Positions 47,078 through 59,699 of a DNA stretch of 64,000 nt are shown piece after piece. The notes beneath the pieces are model-generated. The model was not told the DNA's origin. It worked only from the letters and a program-made list of their open reading frames with translations, and did not search any database. Numbering within the stretch: the first letter of the stretch is position 1; every line of letters starts with the position of its first letter. Both the position numbers and the translations under genes were made by a program. Source of the DNA: Plecoglossus altivelis (lineage: Eukaryota > Chordata > Actinopteri > Osmeriformes > Plecoglossidae); NCBI GenBank assembly GCA_036571765.1, contig BROE01000005.1, positions 7,982,324 to 8,046,323 on the forward strand, in the 5' to 3' direction.

Positions 47078-50000
47078 CTACAGGTCAGAGGTAGACTGGG
47101 TTACCTCCACCATGTTGAGGCTACATTACATCCTGTACAAGGTGTGTTAATAACTATGCATGCTTGGCATCAGTTACCACAAGACACACTTGACTAAAGA
47201 TTTGGATTTCTGACCTGTGCTTTCAGGCAGTGTACATCTAGTCAGGTATTGCCAAATATCACAACCAAGGTCATTTTCATTCAACTCAAAAATGTAATTC
47301 AAAATACTTTCAATACTTTCCATTTGAAAAAGCATTCATTATTTACATACTGCTCATTCACAAATTATTTGTGCTAAGATTTTAGCCAATATATGATATT
47401 TATATAAAGCTTTTCCTACATGTACTTGCTTATTAGGATCCAAAAAGCAGTCCATAGCAAATGTAGGTTACCAGCAGTTTATCAACAAGACCGATACATC
47501 CTTCAATAAGGACCTGTCTGAATACACTTCTGAGGTAGATTCTCACACTCAATTACAGGAGCGACTGACACTTGTCTTTCATTTCTTTCTCTGAGGGTGT
47601 TCTGGCTGTGCAGTAAGAGTATTAGGTATCATTAATTATCCTCACCTGCCTTCATCAAATCCCTAGAGTGCTGAGGTGGGGATTTACTCAAAGAGGCCTG
47701 TCAGCTTACAAGCAGGTGGGTAGATATGCATTCAGGCTGAACACTGAAAAGGCCACAAGCTTGTGTTGAAGAAATCTAGGTAAGGTTGGATTCTTCTGAA
47801 TTGCGTAGCAACAACTGCATCCCATTGTGAACCAATCAGAGTTAGTCATTATGCAAAGCTTCTAGGAGTAAGGCCTTTCTTTAAGCATAACCCTTATTTG
47901 GACAAATCTATCATTATTAACAATGATTTGAAGTGCAACCCTAAAACCAAATCCCTTTACACTAGAATACTCGTTTAAATGGATTATTGCCAGGGATAGA
48001 CTGACTAAACAAAGAACCAATCTCTTGAACATAAGGTCAACTGACTGCATGCCTTACTAACTGCATGCTTTACTAACTGGAAAGTGTGAAAGGAAGTAGC
48101 CTATTAATGCTGCTTTTAATATTGGGTTAATGTTAAAGTCACCAGTGTGTGTCTAAATGTATTGAATAAAATCAACTCATCTGAAAAAAAAAACTCTGAC
48201 CTCCAATCAAACTGGCTTTCGTTAAGTGGCAATAGAGTATGGACCAGTTTACCCTGCGTACCTGAACCCTGAGGTCTGTCATCTGGGAGAGGAGGTCCTG
48301 GAACAGCTCTCTGGCTGACACAGGCAGCTCAGAGGACAGCACCACTCCTACATATGAGCCTTGGGCAGGAGCCATCATGTCAGGGAACATGAACACTCCT
48401 GTGTTACACAGTAGAACTGGGGAGTCTGTGGCCATCAGTGGGTACAGCCAGTCACACACCTGGAAGATAGAACACAAGCCATACATCACACTGTATACAT
48501 CATCAAATATGGCTGCAAGCCCTACAAAGGCTGGAAATACAAGCTATATGACCAGCTGACAAAGCTAGCAAGGGTCCATGTGACCTGTAATTACAACAGC
48601 AGTGCAGGTTACACAAGGTCAGAGCTAGCTAGGAACTTTGCTGCTGCTTTTCCTTTTGTGGGTTAGAATTACTGGAAAGGTAAGAGTAGCATATTACAGT
48701 TTTCAAAAAAATATATCTTATAAGAGTAAAGTTTGGGAGGTTATTTGCTTGGCGCTTAAACACCCCAGAACTAATGTTACAGAACACAATGTCTTCTAAC
48801 ATACATAAAGCTGATTGTTAAATCGGTTCCACATAACAGTCCAGCTATAATGATTAAATCACAGTGGCCACTTAAACTATTTCTTGTCCTTATCTCATCA
48901 CCTGACTTGGTGGGTCTGACTGAGTGGGCTGTTTTATCTACAACTGTTCAAAGAGTAGCGCTGCTTTCATATTCTGGTCATGTGGCAATAGGCAAAAGTA
49001 ATCATGGGTTATCATGATGACACAGGAGGTTAAGACTGTGCAACAATCAGCTTCAGCACACAGGTCTACAAACAGCCAAATATCTGATTTAATCTCCTGC
49101 AACAGGCTGTCACAACAACTGCGCAGCACATGACACTGGGCTTGTCTGAGATGACTTCATGCCTCATTCCTAGGAATTAGGGACACTTCTGTCAATGGTC
49201 AGATGACTCAGGGAGGCCACGTGGGACATGCAACGGATCATTAACTGGCCTCTCTCATCCCTCTGATGGCTCAAACAGAGACATGTGTGAGCAAGGAAAA
49301 CAACAGTTGAAATTAGGTTAAAGGGCACGATGTGCAGTCTACAGAGGGATACAATGACAGGAAAATCACTGGTCAACCGTACGCAATTTGAGCAACTCTC
49401 AATTCATCTACCTGGCCAACGACAACATTTGCTAAAGATAAATGGACAAAGAATAAGTGTTCGTCATCTCTCACCTGTAGGAAGGCTGGAGGTCGAGTGG
49501 GCATTGTTTCTGGCCGCTCAGTGGTGAACTTGACCAGTCGTAGGTAGCCTGGGTACGAGGGAGCGCTCACCTGACCCTCAGGTGTGACAAAGAATATCTG
49601 AACTCCATGGGGAAGAAAAAGCAGCTCCTCTCCTTCCTCTCCGAGGCTCTGCGGGGAAGGAGGGGAGTTGGACGTATGACTGTAGAACTCATCCCCCACC
49701 AGTGACAGTTCTCCTGAATCTGTCCCGTATGAAATGGTGAGGTGGCCATCAGCCGCCTGGGCAGAGTATGCCGGAGGTCTCTCCCCCGTTGCTGCAGCTT
49801 CGCGGGTGGGAGACAGAGGCTGTGACCCGTTGTGGACAGCTCCCACACACTCAGACGGTTGACTGTTTGTGAGCAACTTTGGTGGTGCTGGTCTCTTTGG
49901 TTTTTCTTCAGTGGGCAGGTTTGGGTAAAGGTGACCAGAGGTTGACTCTGCAGCACATGCCTCAGTAATCCCATGAGGGGCTGTTGCAGCTGCAAAGTCT

Positions 50001-50317
50001 GAGCTGGTTTCTATAACAGCAAGGCGAGTTGTGATGTTATTCAGCGTCTCCTCCATTTTCTGTTGCATATGACGTGCTGATTCCCATGAGCTTCCGACAC
50101 ACTCCTCCCCAAGGCAGGGGACGCTTATAGCCCTGAGAAGGTGTTGCCGCCCCTGCCTGTACAGGTCCAGGGCTTCAGCTTTCCGTCCAGCTTCATCCTC
50201 TGTCAGCCCTCTGTTGATGCATTCAAAGGCCCTATTGTAGCCATCTTTAATCACCTGAAGCCTGGCTTTGTCGTAGGCATCTTGTTTGGCTTTCTCCATT
50301 CTGGCTGCACACGACAT
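45243..50317 (-). CDS. SPART: Spartin (7 coding exons, 606 aa)
   Basis: Spartin (SPG20, mutated in Troyer syndrome) acts at endosomes, lipid droplets, mitochondria and the midbody. Exons: 50317-49475, 48459-48262, 47077-46948, 46766-46572, 46490-46332, 46212-46122 and 45447-45243, all GT-AG and phase-consistent, with TAG at 45243-45245. N-terminal MIT domain (residues about 10-100: ECINRGLTEDEAGRKAEALD, ESARHMQQKMEETL), PPAY motif at 181-184, then YGTDSGEL and SAPSYPGYLRLVKF. The C-terminal senescence/plant-related domain has LPEWSEKVAH, GASWLSWGLVKGAE, AKQATGG and VVAASGVQG. Shorter than human (666 aa, from memory): the linker before LPEWSEK is reduced. Two in-frame Mets lie near the start (50317 and 50299). 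Confidence 0.96.
47078..48261 (-). other. SPART intron, non-coding
   Basis: In human an extra charged linker is encoded in this part of the gene. Here the flanking exons are both phase 0 and join directly. I see no convincing exon between them. Confidence 0.5.
48460..49474 (-). other. SPART intron, non-coding
   Basis: 1.0 kb between the MIT/PPxY exon and the next coding exon. No repeat or exon recognised. Confidence 0.5.
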
Positions 50318-50692
50318 TCAAGTTAACAGACTGTAATTAGCTAGCTAGGCTGGCTACTGAGGTTTACTAGCACTAACAGCGAGCAAGTTTCATTATTAAA
50401 CAACGACGATACAAAGTTCACACATTGCTAGATTTGTCGATCTGGTGTCTTTTTTACTGAGTAATCTAAATTATTTAATGTAGCTTGCCTACTTCCAGTT
50501 TAGCTCAATTCACAAATACTAGTACAGTGCCCAGCTAGCATTAGCTAAGGAAGTAGCTCGCTGATACCTAGTCCATAATATTAAGATTAATATCGAGAGA
50601 AAAAAATGCATTTTAGCTGTAGACTATTAAAACTATCTTCAATATTACTGTTCTAAAAATCGCTTCGATTGAAGAGTTTATTGTTAACTTAC

Positions 50693-50800
50693 CTTCTGTG
50701 ATACTCAACCAGCTCTCAGCAAACAGTTAGCGTGTGATCTGGCTATGTTAACTGGGTTTAGGGTGACGTTGTGACGTCTGTCTCTATGCCTGTTGCTGTC
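50693..50800 (-). promoter_or_regulatory. SPART: Candidate SPART non-coding first exon and promoter with paired CRE-like sites
   Basis: A donor (GAAG|GTAAGT) on the minus strand ends a likely 5'UTR exon at 50693, which would splice to the acceptor at 50332-50331 upstream of the ATG. Two TGACGT half-sites lie at 50764-50769 and 50772-50777, at a position that fits a proximal promoter. The transcription start itself is not visible. Confidence 0.45.
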
Positions 50801-52465
50801 ACTGGCTGTCATGTGCCTCCAACACGATAGCGCAACAAAAGCATAGTCAATGGGGAAATACCCAAGATAGTTCAGATAAAGACATGTCTGTGGGTGCTTG
50901 CGGATAGACTGAGTTACACATTTTTGAAATTTGGTTTCTGGGGCCATGTGCGGATATTTACATTTTCACCTGAGATTGCAATGGTGTGACAAGGAGTAAT
51001 TGTAAGGTAGATTGACAGATTTACTTAATGGAAAATTGGTCACATTTCCAGTTTGGTTGTCAATATATAATTTAATTATCTCATGTTAATTCTGATGAAA
51101 TATAGCTGAGCTATGATTCCTCATGGAAATCTTGATTTGCAGGTTCAAACTATTTCACGTGCTTTTCATGCAGTTTAATGCGCATGCGCATTTAGACTAT
51201 TTAGACGGGTCGAAACAACAGCCTTCTTATCCAGAATATCAGCTGTTCTGAAAAACGGACCAAAGGTTCCCATGCCCATAATCTACGAAATACAACTCCT
51301 AAAAATAAGTAGCAACATCAAAGTAATTTTTTTCACTATTATATTCTAGTTTAACTATGGGAAATCAAAAACAGACACGTTGTAGTTATATACATAACCA
51401 ATACCATTTAGTTTACAATAAATAAATGTGACATCCTTCTGTGTCAGAAAATAAAACTAATCAATGTTTATAATTTTTACAGCCCTGCCGTGATCAGTAG
51501 GCCTACAGACAAGCCATTATCTGTCTGATCAGACATTTAGTGGTCCTGGTAGTCTGGGTAGAAAAACAGCAGAGCTTTCATACCATACATCTATACTGTA
51601 GGGTCTGAATGAATAGTCAATAGTTTCACCAGTTTATGTGCTGTGCTCAAAGAAACCACGAGGGCGTGCTGCTGTAGCCTACTTTGACCACAATTTCTAA
51701 GATGTATCAAAAGGACATCAGAACAAATGTGGATGGATGATCACTGTCAAATATACAAGTCTCATTTTTCAACCTCTGAACTTCTCCAACACCAGCCACA
51801 GTGAAGTACTTACTTGTTATTACCATCTGCTTGTAGTAAACAAAAAGAACTGACGATCATTATGGTTAATCAAATACTAAATCTTGTGTGACATTTTAAT
51901 ATTTAATAAACTGGCACATACAGTCTGCTGGCCTGCAAAGATTAGTTGAGCACCGCAGATATTTGCTCAGATCTGAAGAACACCCATAAATTGTGCTGGC
52001 ATATTCATCTGTGCCTTTAAAACGTGATGGGTGTATAAGGACAAGTAAAGATTTTGCCCTCAAGAACACCCTCTTATAAATATATTGTATTTGCGTGTTG
52101 TAGATGACGGTGGTGCTAGCAGAATCTGTTGTAAATATTGCAACTGTAAACTTTTATATCAGAAACAGGGTTTCAAAAACATGCCATTGCTCTTAAAAAT
52201 CTGCCATTGCTCACAAGTCTACCATTGCTTTTAGACTTACACACAGTAGGGGGCGCTAGTAACTGTCTTAAGAATGGTCTAAGCTGCAGTGTCAGCTACA
52301 AAAATCCATGTGTTAGGCATTAGTTTTAGCCATCTTACAGACTGGCTGCAAACAGCTTTCATAGACACATGATAGCAGAGGTAGTAGCTGGTATAATCAA
52401 ACAGTGAAAAGATGTGGTAATCACGATACTGTTTTGCTTATCAATTTAGTTGTTTTTGTGTATGG
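50801..52465. other. Upstream of SPART; no gene
   Basis: AT-rich. A perfect NRF1-type palindrome GCGCATGCGC lies at 51180-51189. The word CCATTGCT recurs three times within about 52180-52230. No coding or RNA gene recognised. Confidence 0.5.
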
Positions 52466-53060
52466 TAGAGCAACGGATCAGGGGATCTTGTTCACATTGT
52501 GCAGATACTGTTTTTAGGGAATCTCTTGTTGATTTTGATAGTTGCAATAGGCATGAATTTGTGCCACTTTATCTATAAACTCACCATATTTACAGAGTGC
52601 ATATACGTCTGTGGAGTAGTCGTGTTATATAGGGTCCTATGTTTACTCATATATCTGGGAGTGTGTGTGTGGGTATATGATGAGTTTATTAGCCGTCCGA
52701 TACAGCTATAGGGCGTGAGTAGGATATAAGGGGCGCAAGCGGCGTGGCCCCGGCGGGTACCCGAATATAATCCAGGTAATATGATATATCATGTTAGGTC
52801 CGGTGCGAGCGGAAAATTATAGATTAGTGTGAAAAGTATTATTGTGATTGTGCATTTGACTGGGGGGTGCCCATGTAAAGGATAAATTGGGTAAGGATCT
52901 GGTCATCGCTGATCCGGCGGCTTTGATTCGTATGGGGAGATCGCTGAAGTAGTCGGACCAGTTTTGTGTCGCTCTGAGAGAGATTAAATTGGTATGTTCA
53001 ACGATGGGCTTTGATTATCTCAGCCAATGAGAAGTAGGGTCGCTGTAACGGCAGTGGGAG
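52466..53060 (+). other. Compositionally unusual segment with hydrophobic ORF; origin unknown
   Basis: Sequence rich in G and T, with CpG-rich patches (GGGGCGCAAGCGGCG and neighbours, 52728-52830), unlike the AT-rich flanks. A 70-codon plus-strand ORF at 52499-52711 would encode a very hydrophobic peptide with two or three membrane-like stretches. After it, TATA-like and GC-rich words follow, and 52890-53030 is coding-like but carries stop codons in frame. It could be a decayed viral or retroelement fragment. I found no diagnostic motif, terminal repeats or domain. Confidence 0.35.
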
Positions 53061-53088
53061 ATATCTAATACACAGCAGCATCACTTCC

Positions 53089-53604
53089 ATGTCATTATCA
53101 GCTACTGAAGTCGTTGTTGAAACCCAACTAAGGCACACTAAAATCCAGAATTTTGGCAAAAAACACCAGATTTTTTATCTTGTTTGGTCAGTAAGGGAAG
53201 CTAGGGGAAGATCTCTCCTAAAGGCAGACAGGCTTTGCACACTCCATGACTTTCTAAGTATTAAAAATAACAGTCTTCATAAAAGCAGAACTGGGATTAT
53301 GAGAAGCAGCGGCAGCACAAAGACTTCTTTTTGTAGTGGCGCCAACTTGTTTCTGCATACAGTAACTAGTTCCGTACTGTGTATATATAGTGTGCAAAGA
53401 AAAGGTATGAAATGGACATCAGCATGTCAGCAGAAATGGAAACCACAGGATAGGATACCATTCCACACTTTCACGAATCAGACAGGAAGTGAAGTGTGGA
53501 TGGAAGAACTCAGGAGTGGGATTAATGTCCATTGTTCTGTTCTATATCACACACTGCTCTACTACACACTTCCAATGTTGAACAACTGTGTATTTCTAGA
53601 TTAG
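53089..53604 (+). other. 171-codon ORF of unknown significance
   Basis: Open from ATG 53089 to 53604. The translation shows no family, signal peptide, membrane segment or repeat that I recognise. It starts directly after the unusual segment. I would not call it a gene without transcript support. Confidence 0.2.
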
Positions 53605-53689
53605 GTAAACTACGAATACTTGTTACTTTTTATAACAATGTTTTTTGTTTTACAACAGTATGTTAAAACACTGATTCAATCCTTCAGTG

Positions 53690-53930
53690 CTGTATTTTCC
53701 TGGGTCTTTCCATGGTTTTTGTCCTCCATTACCATGCTTTTGTGAACACATGGAGAAGCCTTGGACTGGAACAACCACCACAGTAATGGGGCGCTTGACC
53801 AGGAACGATGTCATGCTGTAGTTCAGCGGAAAGCTGGCTTGTGGAAACACAGGGAATCCCATCGACGTGGCTTACTCCTTCAAAAACCTCTAGATCAGCC
53901 AAGAGGGAGGGCACATCACAGCAGATGACA
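53690..53930 (-). pseudogene. Possible degenerate coding patch, unidentified
   Basis: On the minus strand two neighbouring frames both look protein-like: one contains VPSLLADLEVFEGVSHVDG (part of the 53729-53914 frame), the other SMTSFLVKRPITVVVVP (53650-53862 frame). Swapping frames between such pieces suggests a frameshifted relic. Family not recognised. Confidence 0.25.
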
Positions 53931-55859
53931 AGGCCATCTTAAAAGAGGGATGAGAGTATGCATGCTGCTGCACATCTCACTGCCTGTACTGTTGCCGAAG
54001 TTTCTAAACTCTTGAGACACCACTTTGGAAAGATGTTTAGAGTGCATCTGCTTGATTAATGAGAAGTTAATAATTTTTCTTGCCTGTAGTTGAGTTACTT
54101 GATGTTATCTTAAATCCTGAGGTCCTTATCTCTGACATATAGCTGTGACTGACTCACATATTGTTCTGGAAAAAATATGTAAGATGGGTGTCAAAAGTCA
54201 AAACAAAAATTTCACTTTTGCAAATTGGTTTTACAGTGTTCAGGTCATGGAGTTAAAGCAGTTTGAACTTGAGAGTGATGAATCATGTCCCACAGGTGTT
54301 CCTTCCAGCTGCGCTCAAACCCATAATTGTTAAGTCAACTGTATAATGGTCAAAAGGCTGTTTCTGTCTGAGACACTAAAACACAAAAAAGTACATTCAT
54401 CAGAGCTAATGTTTAGGATTGATCAACATTCTGTTGATAAGTCTATTCGTCTATTATTTGTAAACATCTTCATAGTCTTAGCCATCCTTAAGTTATCATC
54501 ATGTTTCAGAACCAATAGGTTTAGTCTCTGCCATGAGAGGTTATGTGATCTTTCACTCACTGGTAAGAGTCATCTGTCTATGACTGAACAGTGTCTTTTT
54601 TGTGAACTGAGACAACTGAAATATCCATTTTGCTTTGATCGCCATGCCTATTGGATTTTTTCTTTGTGTTAGATTTAGTTCTCAAGCGAAAACCCTTTGA
54701 TGACAAGGAGATTTCATTATAAATAATGTCTGTTCATCCATTCCAGGATGGTATACCATCTGTAAGAATCTAAAATATTTTACAATGAAGAAAAGCATTA
54801 AGATCCCTAACCACAAGAGCCAAAACATCTGGGCTCTGTCAGTCAGTTTTCACACTTGACCTGGTATGAATCAGAACATTGCAATGTAACAAGGCTTTCA
54901 ATGAAAAGTTGTGGGTGGCAATGGAAGCGCCCTCCTTATACTGCTACTGTAGAAAGGTGTACTCCTCTGAAAGGTAAGAAAAGAATATGACATGATTGAC
55001 ATGTAAATAAATTTAATCACTCATGGGAATGACTTTTACAGACCAATGCTGTTGTAACAGTTGTGTCTCTACTCAAGCTTAGAACATTGATAAGATATCC
55101 ATCACAGAAGATTAAATCCAAATTACATTGTGAACTGTCTTGTACCTTGTGACATATTTAGAGTAAAATTTGGAGGGCATTATTTCATGTCTCTAAACAT
55201 TCTGATGTAGTCTTATACAGTTATCAGCATAACAATCTTGAAAAATATAAGTAAACTGATTAGAAAGAAAGCAACAGTACTGTAAGTAAAAGACAATTCA
55301 CAAGGAACAGTGATCCACATTTGAAGCCACGTAGCATTACGTTGACTAGAAACATGGGTTATTTAGGGTAAGTACCAGAGGCTTTATTGCACCAAAAAGG
55401 ATTGTTTATTAGGTTCCATTTCTATCGCTCTGGCGGTGAGTGACACTTGGCAAGATTCTGGAACAAATAGACTGATTATGCAACGGTGAAAGCTGCGTTT
55501 TCCTGTCAAACCAAGACTTAGATGGGAACGCGTTGCTGGAATACTCTTCTTCCAGTTCTGACCAAACGTTATCAAGTCTAACTCGAAATACTTGCATTCA
55601 TATACGTGATCATTCATACATTACCATTGCTAGGGTTGGGGTTAACCACAGTACATGATAATAGTCGTACAGCTGAATATTCTTCATTCTTCTCAAAGCT
55701 GTCGAGCCAATCCATAGTTGAAAGGCAACATACACTTGGACATGATGTTCTGTATTACATAATGGCTTCTTTACAGTTCTAGAGAGATTGGTATGAGGTA
55801 GAACTAAATCAACACAACTAGAAGGTCTCAGTTGATGCGGTATATCACATGATATTTGT

Positions 55860-56085
55860 ATGAGTTGCAGGCTAGGAAGTAATGCTGCTTTACGCTAGTC
55901 AACTGCGATGAGGGGTCAGACTGAAGTTCTTCAATGGGAGAGAACTCACTCATGTCAGGCTTTGGTAGATACAGGATGTCTTTCACAAGGCCATTCTACT
56001 GGATGTTTGTGACCACACTCTGTAGGATCTCAAAGTAACTGCAGTCATCAGCCTCAGTACAAACACATGGATCAGGATCAATCGT
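55860..56085 (-). pseudogene. Possible degenerate coding patch with in-frame stop, unidentified
   Basis: On the minus strand a reading frame contains DPCVCTEADDCSYFEILQ, a TAG, then KDILYLPKPDMSEFSPIEEL in the same frame. The composition looks like an acidic, tyrosine-containing cytoplasmic tail. The stop and the absence of clear splice partners point to a relic or to exons I could not assemble. Family not recognised. Confidence 0.3.
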
Positions 56086-59000
56086 CACAGGTTAAACTCC
56101 TAAAATGCACAAGCTACAGTACCGTACAAAACACAGCAGTGAGTGCACAGATTCCAACTGGTATCCCATTACATATAGCTTTCAAAGTTTCATTTTCTGA
56201 AAACATCTTTTTAAGTAAACACATTCAGAGAGAGGTATTCTTCTCTTCTGACAGATAATGTGAGAATGACATATGGTTTAGATTGGATCATAAGAGACAG
56301 TTTAGCAGTAACTGTGCTAATTATCTCAATACAAATTCACTTTTACTTTACTGAAAATAATGCTGTCTGCCATGTCATGGTAAATGATGTTCCAGTCCAA
56401 TGGTAACATGCAACAAACACACGTTATATAGTAGGCTGCTATATGTATGTGACAATCAAAATCTGAATCAGTAAGTAAATTCAGATAACCAAGAAAAAAA
56501 GAAAAACACACACATTAGGCAGAAAGGTGCCTTCAATAGAACAGTCCACGTGTAAACAATTGCTTTGATATTTACAGGTATTTGGATGCAATAATGTAGT
56601 AGCCTAAAGCTACATCGTTTTTCAGTGTTTCTTAAGCTTTACGTGCCCACATAAAACAAATTCCCCTACCACACCCTGTAAATGACATCAATGGAGGATA
56701 AAACTATCTTTGTGATTGACACTATGAAGTGCCGAAGCAAGCAGATTTTGTCTCATTAACTCATCCCTTTGAAGGACAAGCCAACAGGATTACTTGTGGG
56801 TTACCATTTTATTTCAGCAGTGCAAAAAGTCGCCCATTTGTTTCTGAATGGAAATGTTTACCCTGATGTGTAATCCTACAATAAGCAAAGCATTTTGCCA
56901 TCTGATGTCGTTAAACAATCAGATTATTTTAGAAATCAGATTGCAGTTATAAATTACACAACATAAAGAAACCAAACACCGGCCTTTTCATCCTGTTGAA
57001 ACCAACATTTCAGATATTGTGTTTGGATGAGAATGATGAGTTGATTGATGCTCCTGATGAGATGATTTATGTTGCCTGTAAGGATTGTGACTGCACCTAG
57101 AGGCATGTTACCTTGGAATGGAACTGCTCCAAATGTTGAAACTTACAGTACTTCCCATGTTCTGTCTGGTACACACGACCTTTAAAGGGATTGGCTGCAC
57201 AACACTGAATTGCACAAACTGATTCTCTCAAGCTAAATAGTAGGCATCCATGCCAATGTACACCAACACCTCAGAACATGTCTTTTCCAAAATGTCTGTT
57301 TTTCAGGGTAGGAACCAGATCATCAGTACGTTCATTTGCATGTTTCACTTGATGTGCTTGTATTTTTTTTTTTACAAATACGTCTATCCTCTTGATATCA
57401 CAATGCTAATGCAAAGAATAGTAGCAGCATCAAAAAGGAAAGGAAAAACCAGGGAGCTATAGATGGAGGGCCGATCTTTAAGTTGTCACCCAGCTTGTTT
57501 ATGAAATGCATGGAGGAACTGCACTCATAGAACCGATCATAAGATAATAACGTTAAACCATCTCCATGCTCTTCCATAGACACATAAGTGTTTGTAACTA
57601 CGTTTGAAAAAATAACAAACGCCTTTCCCAGGCATTTTCCCATTCTAAAAGGAAGTTTTTAACTTTAATGAATTCCTGCCCAACTGTCCAAAGTTTCCAC
57701 AGCCTTTGATTTAGAGTGCATGCTGGAGTGTAGCTAAGGGGACATCTGTAATGTACATTACTGCTATGCTTTACCAAAGCAGAATAGAACACAGACTTAC
57801 AACATGTTGTTAATGATGACTGAGAGTGAGGAATGAGAGCCCTCCTGGATGCTCTGTAGCTCCAGGGATGTGGACAAATGTCTGCCTGTCACTACATGAA
57901 CTCCTGTTGGAAAACCTTGACTTTTCACATGCTGGAAATGCATTGAAAATTGTTAATATATGTTTATGGTCATTGAACACTCAACATACAGTCCATGCAA
58001 TTTACAAGTTGTTTCATCACAAAATGTTTGTTGTTTGTAACGTTTATAGACATTTATAACGTTCATAGTTTATAGTTAAGTAGTAAACTGGTAAGGTCAC
58101 AGGCACAATTAAGTGAATGATTCTCTGCTTTTAAAAATATGAACAAATTGAAAACCATTTCAAGCTAACAGAAAGTTTGTTTTGGGGAGCGTAACCAGTG
58201 TACTTGAAAGTCATAGAAGCACATGTTTTACGTCCATCAATTAGGTGACCACGGCTCAAAGGGTTGAGAGGGTCAGCCATTAATCGCACAGTTGGTATTC
58301 TGATCCCTCATGGCTATATGTGTGTGTGTGCATGTACATGTTTGTGTGAATGGGTGATTGACAGGAAACTTTCAAGTGCCTTGGGTGTGCTATTAAATGC
58401 AGTATGTAAATGCAGACCATTTAGCTCCTAGAATTTCAAAGGGAGGAAGTGTTTGGATCACAAATATCATATTTTGAACGTGTATTACACGTTTCCAAGT
58501 ACAGACATAAAATATTTCTTTAATTTCATATTTTGGCGGTACAGGAAATTTGACTAAAATACTGTACATTACATTTATTTTTAGGAGATTGTGGTTTTTC
58601 CGAACCATTAAACAATGTCTTTGACCTTTCGGAACTAAATTAAATTCAGGGTCTTTGAATTGTAAAATAAGAATCAATTCATTGCACTGGTGTTCTCATT
58701 GTGAGTAGCTATGCACACATTTCAAGCCAGAACTCAACAGATGACTTGAGAAACCTTTGCATGCCAGCACTGAAACATTTTATACTGTTCCAGGACCAGC
58801 TGTTTATTGTTAGCTACAGTCTATCAGCTAGATGTTTTAAGTTGTTGTTGAGTGAAGTGACGATTCTTTGGAACCATTCTTTCACAATGAAGACTTCCTA
58901 AGGATAGTGTTAGACTAAGTTTTTCCAACAGAAGATATTTTTGCATAAATCCATGTCTTTCTTTAAACGTCAGGAAATTAAAAGGTAAATTACAGGTTGA

Positions 59001-59100
59001 CGTTCTTGTTAATTTGGACCCGTGTGAACGACCCTTGTAAAAATGGATGCAGCTCAATGTAGACAGATATGCTAGCAATTGGTAGTTGTGATTGATATGT
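56086..59100. other. Gene-poor AT-rich stretch
   Basis: No gene, RNA gene or array recognised. It contains a short GT-rich tract near 58318-58350 and a T run at 57363-57372. Confidence 0.45.
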
Positions 59101-59189
59101 TTTGTGAATTTCTCTCGTGTTATTGGTTGTTTCTATAAGAGTTGGGAAAAAATATAGTTAAACGGAGAAGAGGAAATCACAAAAGGGTT

Positions 59190-59600
59190 TATGGAGGATG
59201 AGCTTGGTGAAGTCAACAGGTTAAAGATATTGTGCATTTGCCGAAAATCATTTTTGGACATTGTAACTTGCTTTGCGCTGTTTATGGGGACATATGATGG
59301 GCTCATGTTTCCCTTCGAGAACTGTTGTTGGTTGGATTTTGGGCGATACAATAATAACTTGTTGAATTGGCTTTATACTCCCCCCCCCCCTCTGCTGCCT
59401 AATTACGGTTTTATGTTTACTCGTACCTCGGGTATAGTCGTGTGTCACTTGATACTGTTGTTTGTGGTATTTTATGACTATTTTTTATCACGTTCTATGG
59501 TTTATAGTATGTTCTATGTTTGCACTTCCCTGCCACAGTAAATTATGCGCTTGTATATCTTGCATGGCGAATAAAACCGATTCTGATTCTGAATATTGTG
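59190..59600 (+). mobile_element. Probable 3' end of a non-LTR retrotransposon (LINE)
   Basis: A GT-rich segment ends in GCATGGCGAATAAAACC followed by GATTCTGATTCTGA (to about 59593). A poly(A)-type signal directly followed by short GATTCT repeats is typical of fish LINE 3' tails as I know them. A 116-codon ORF (59191-59541) lies inside, but it has no reverse-transcriptase motif and is interrupted by a C run (59380-59390); I take it as spurious or 3'UTR. Confidence 0.45.
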
Positions 59601-59699
59601 GTCGTTTGTCAAATTGGACATGTTCTGGAGACCTAGGACATCAATAATAATAACCTCACATTTTATGCTGGGGGTCTAAGAATTAGAACAGTTAAAAAG

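Noticed and set aside
49567..49995. 142-codon minus-strand ORF
   Set aside because: Alternative frame of the large SPART coding exon; the other frame has the MIT and PPAY motifs.
54346..54672. 108-codon plus-strand ORF
   Set aside because: No motif, start context or neighbour supports it; chance opening in AT-rich DNA.
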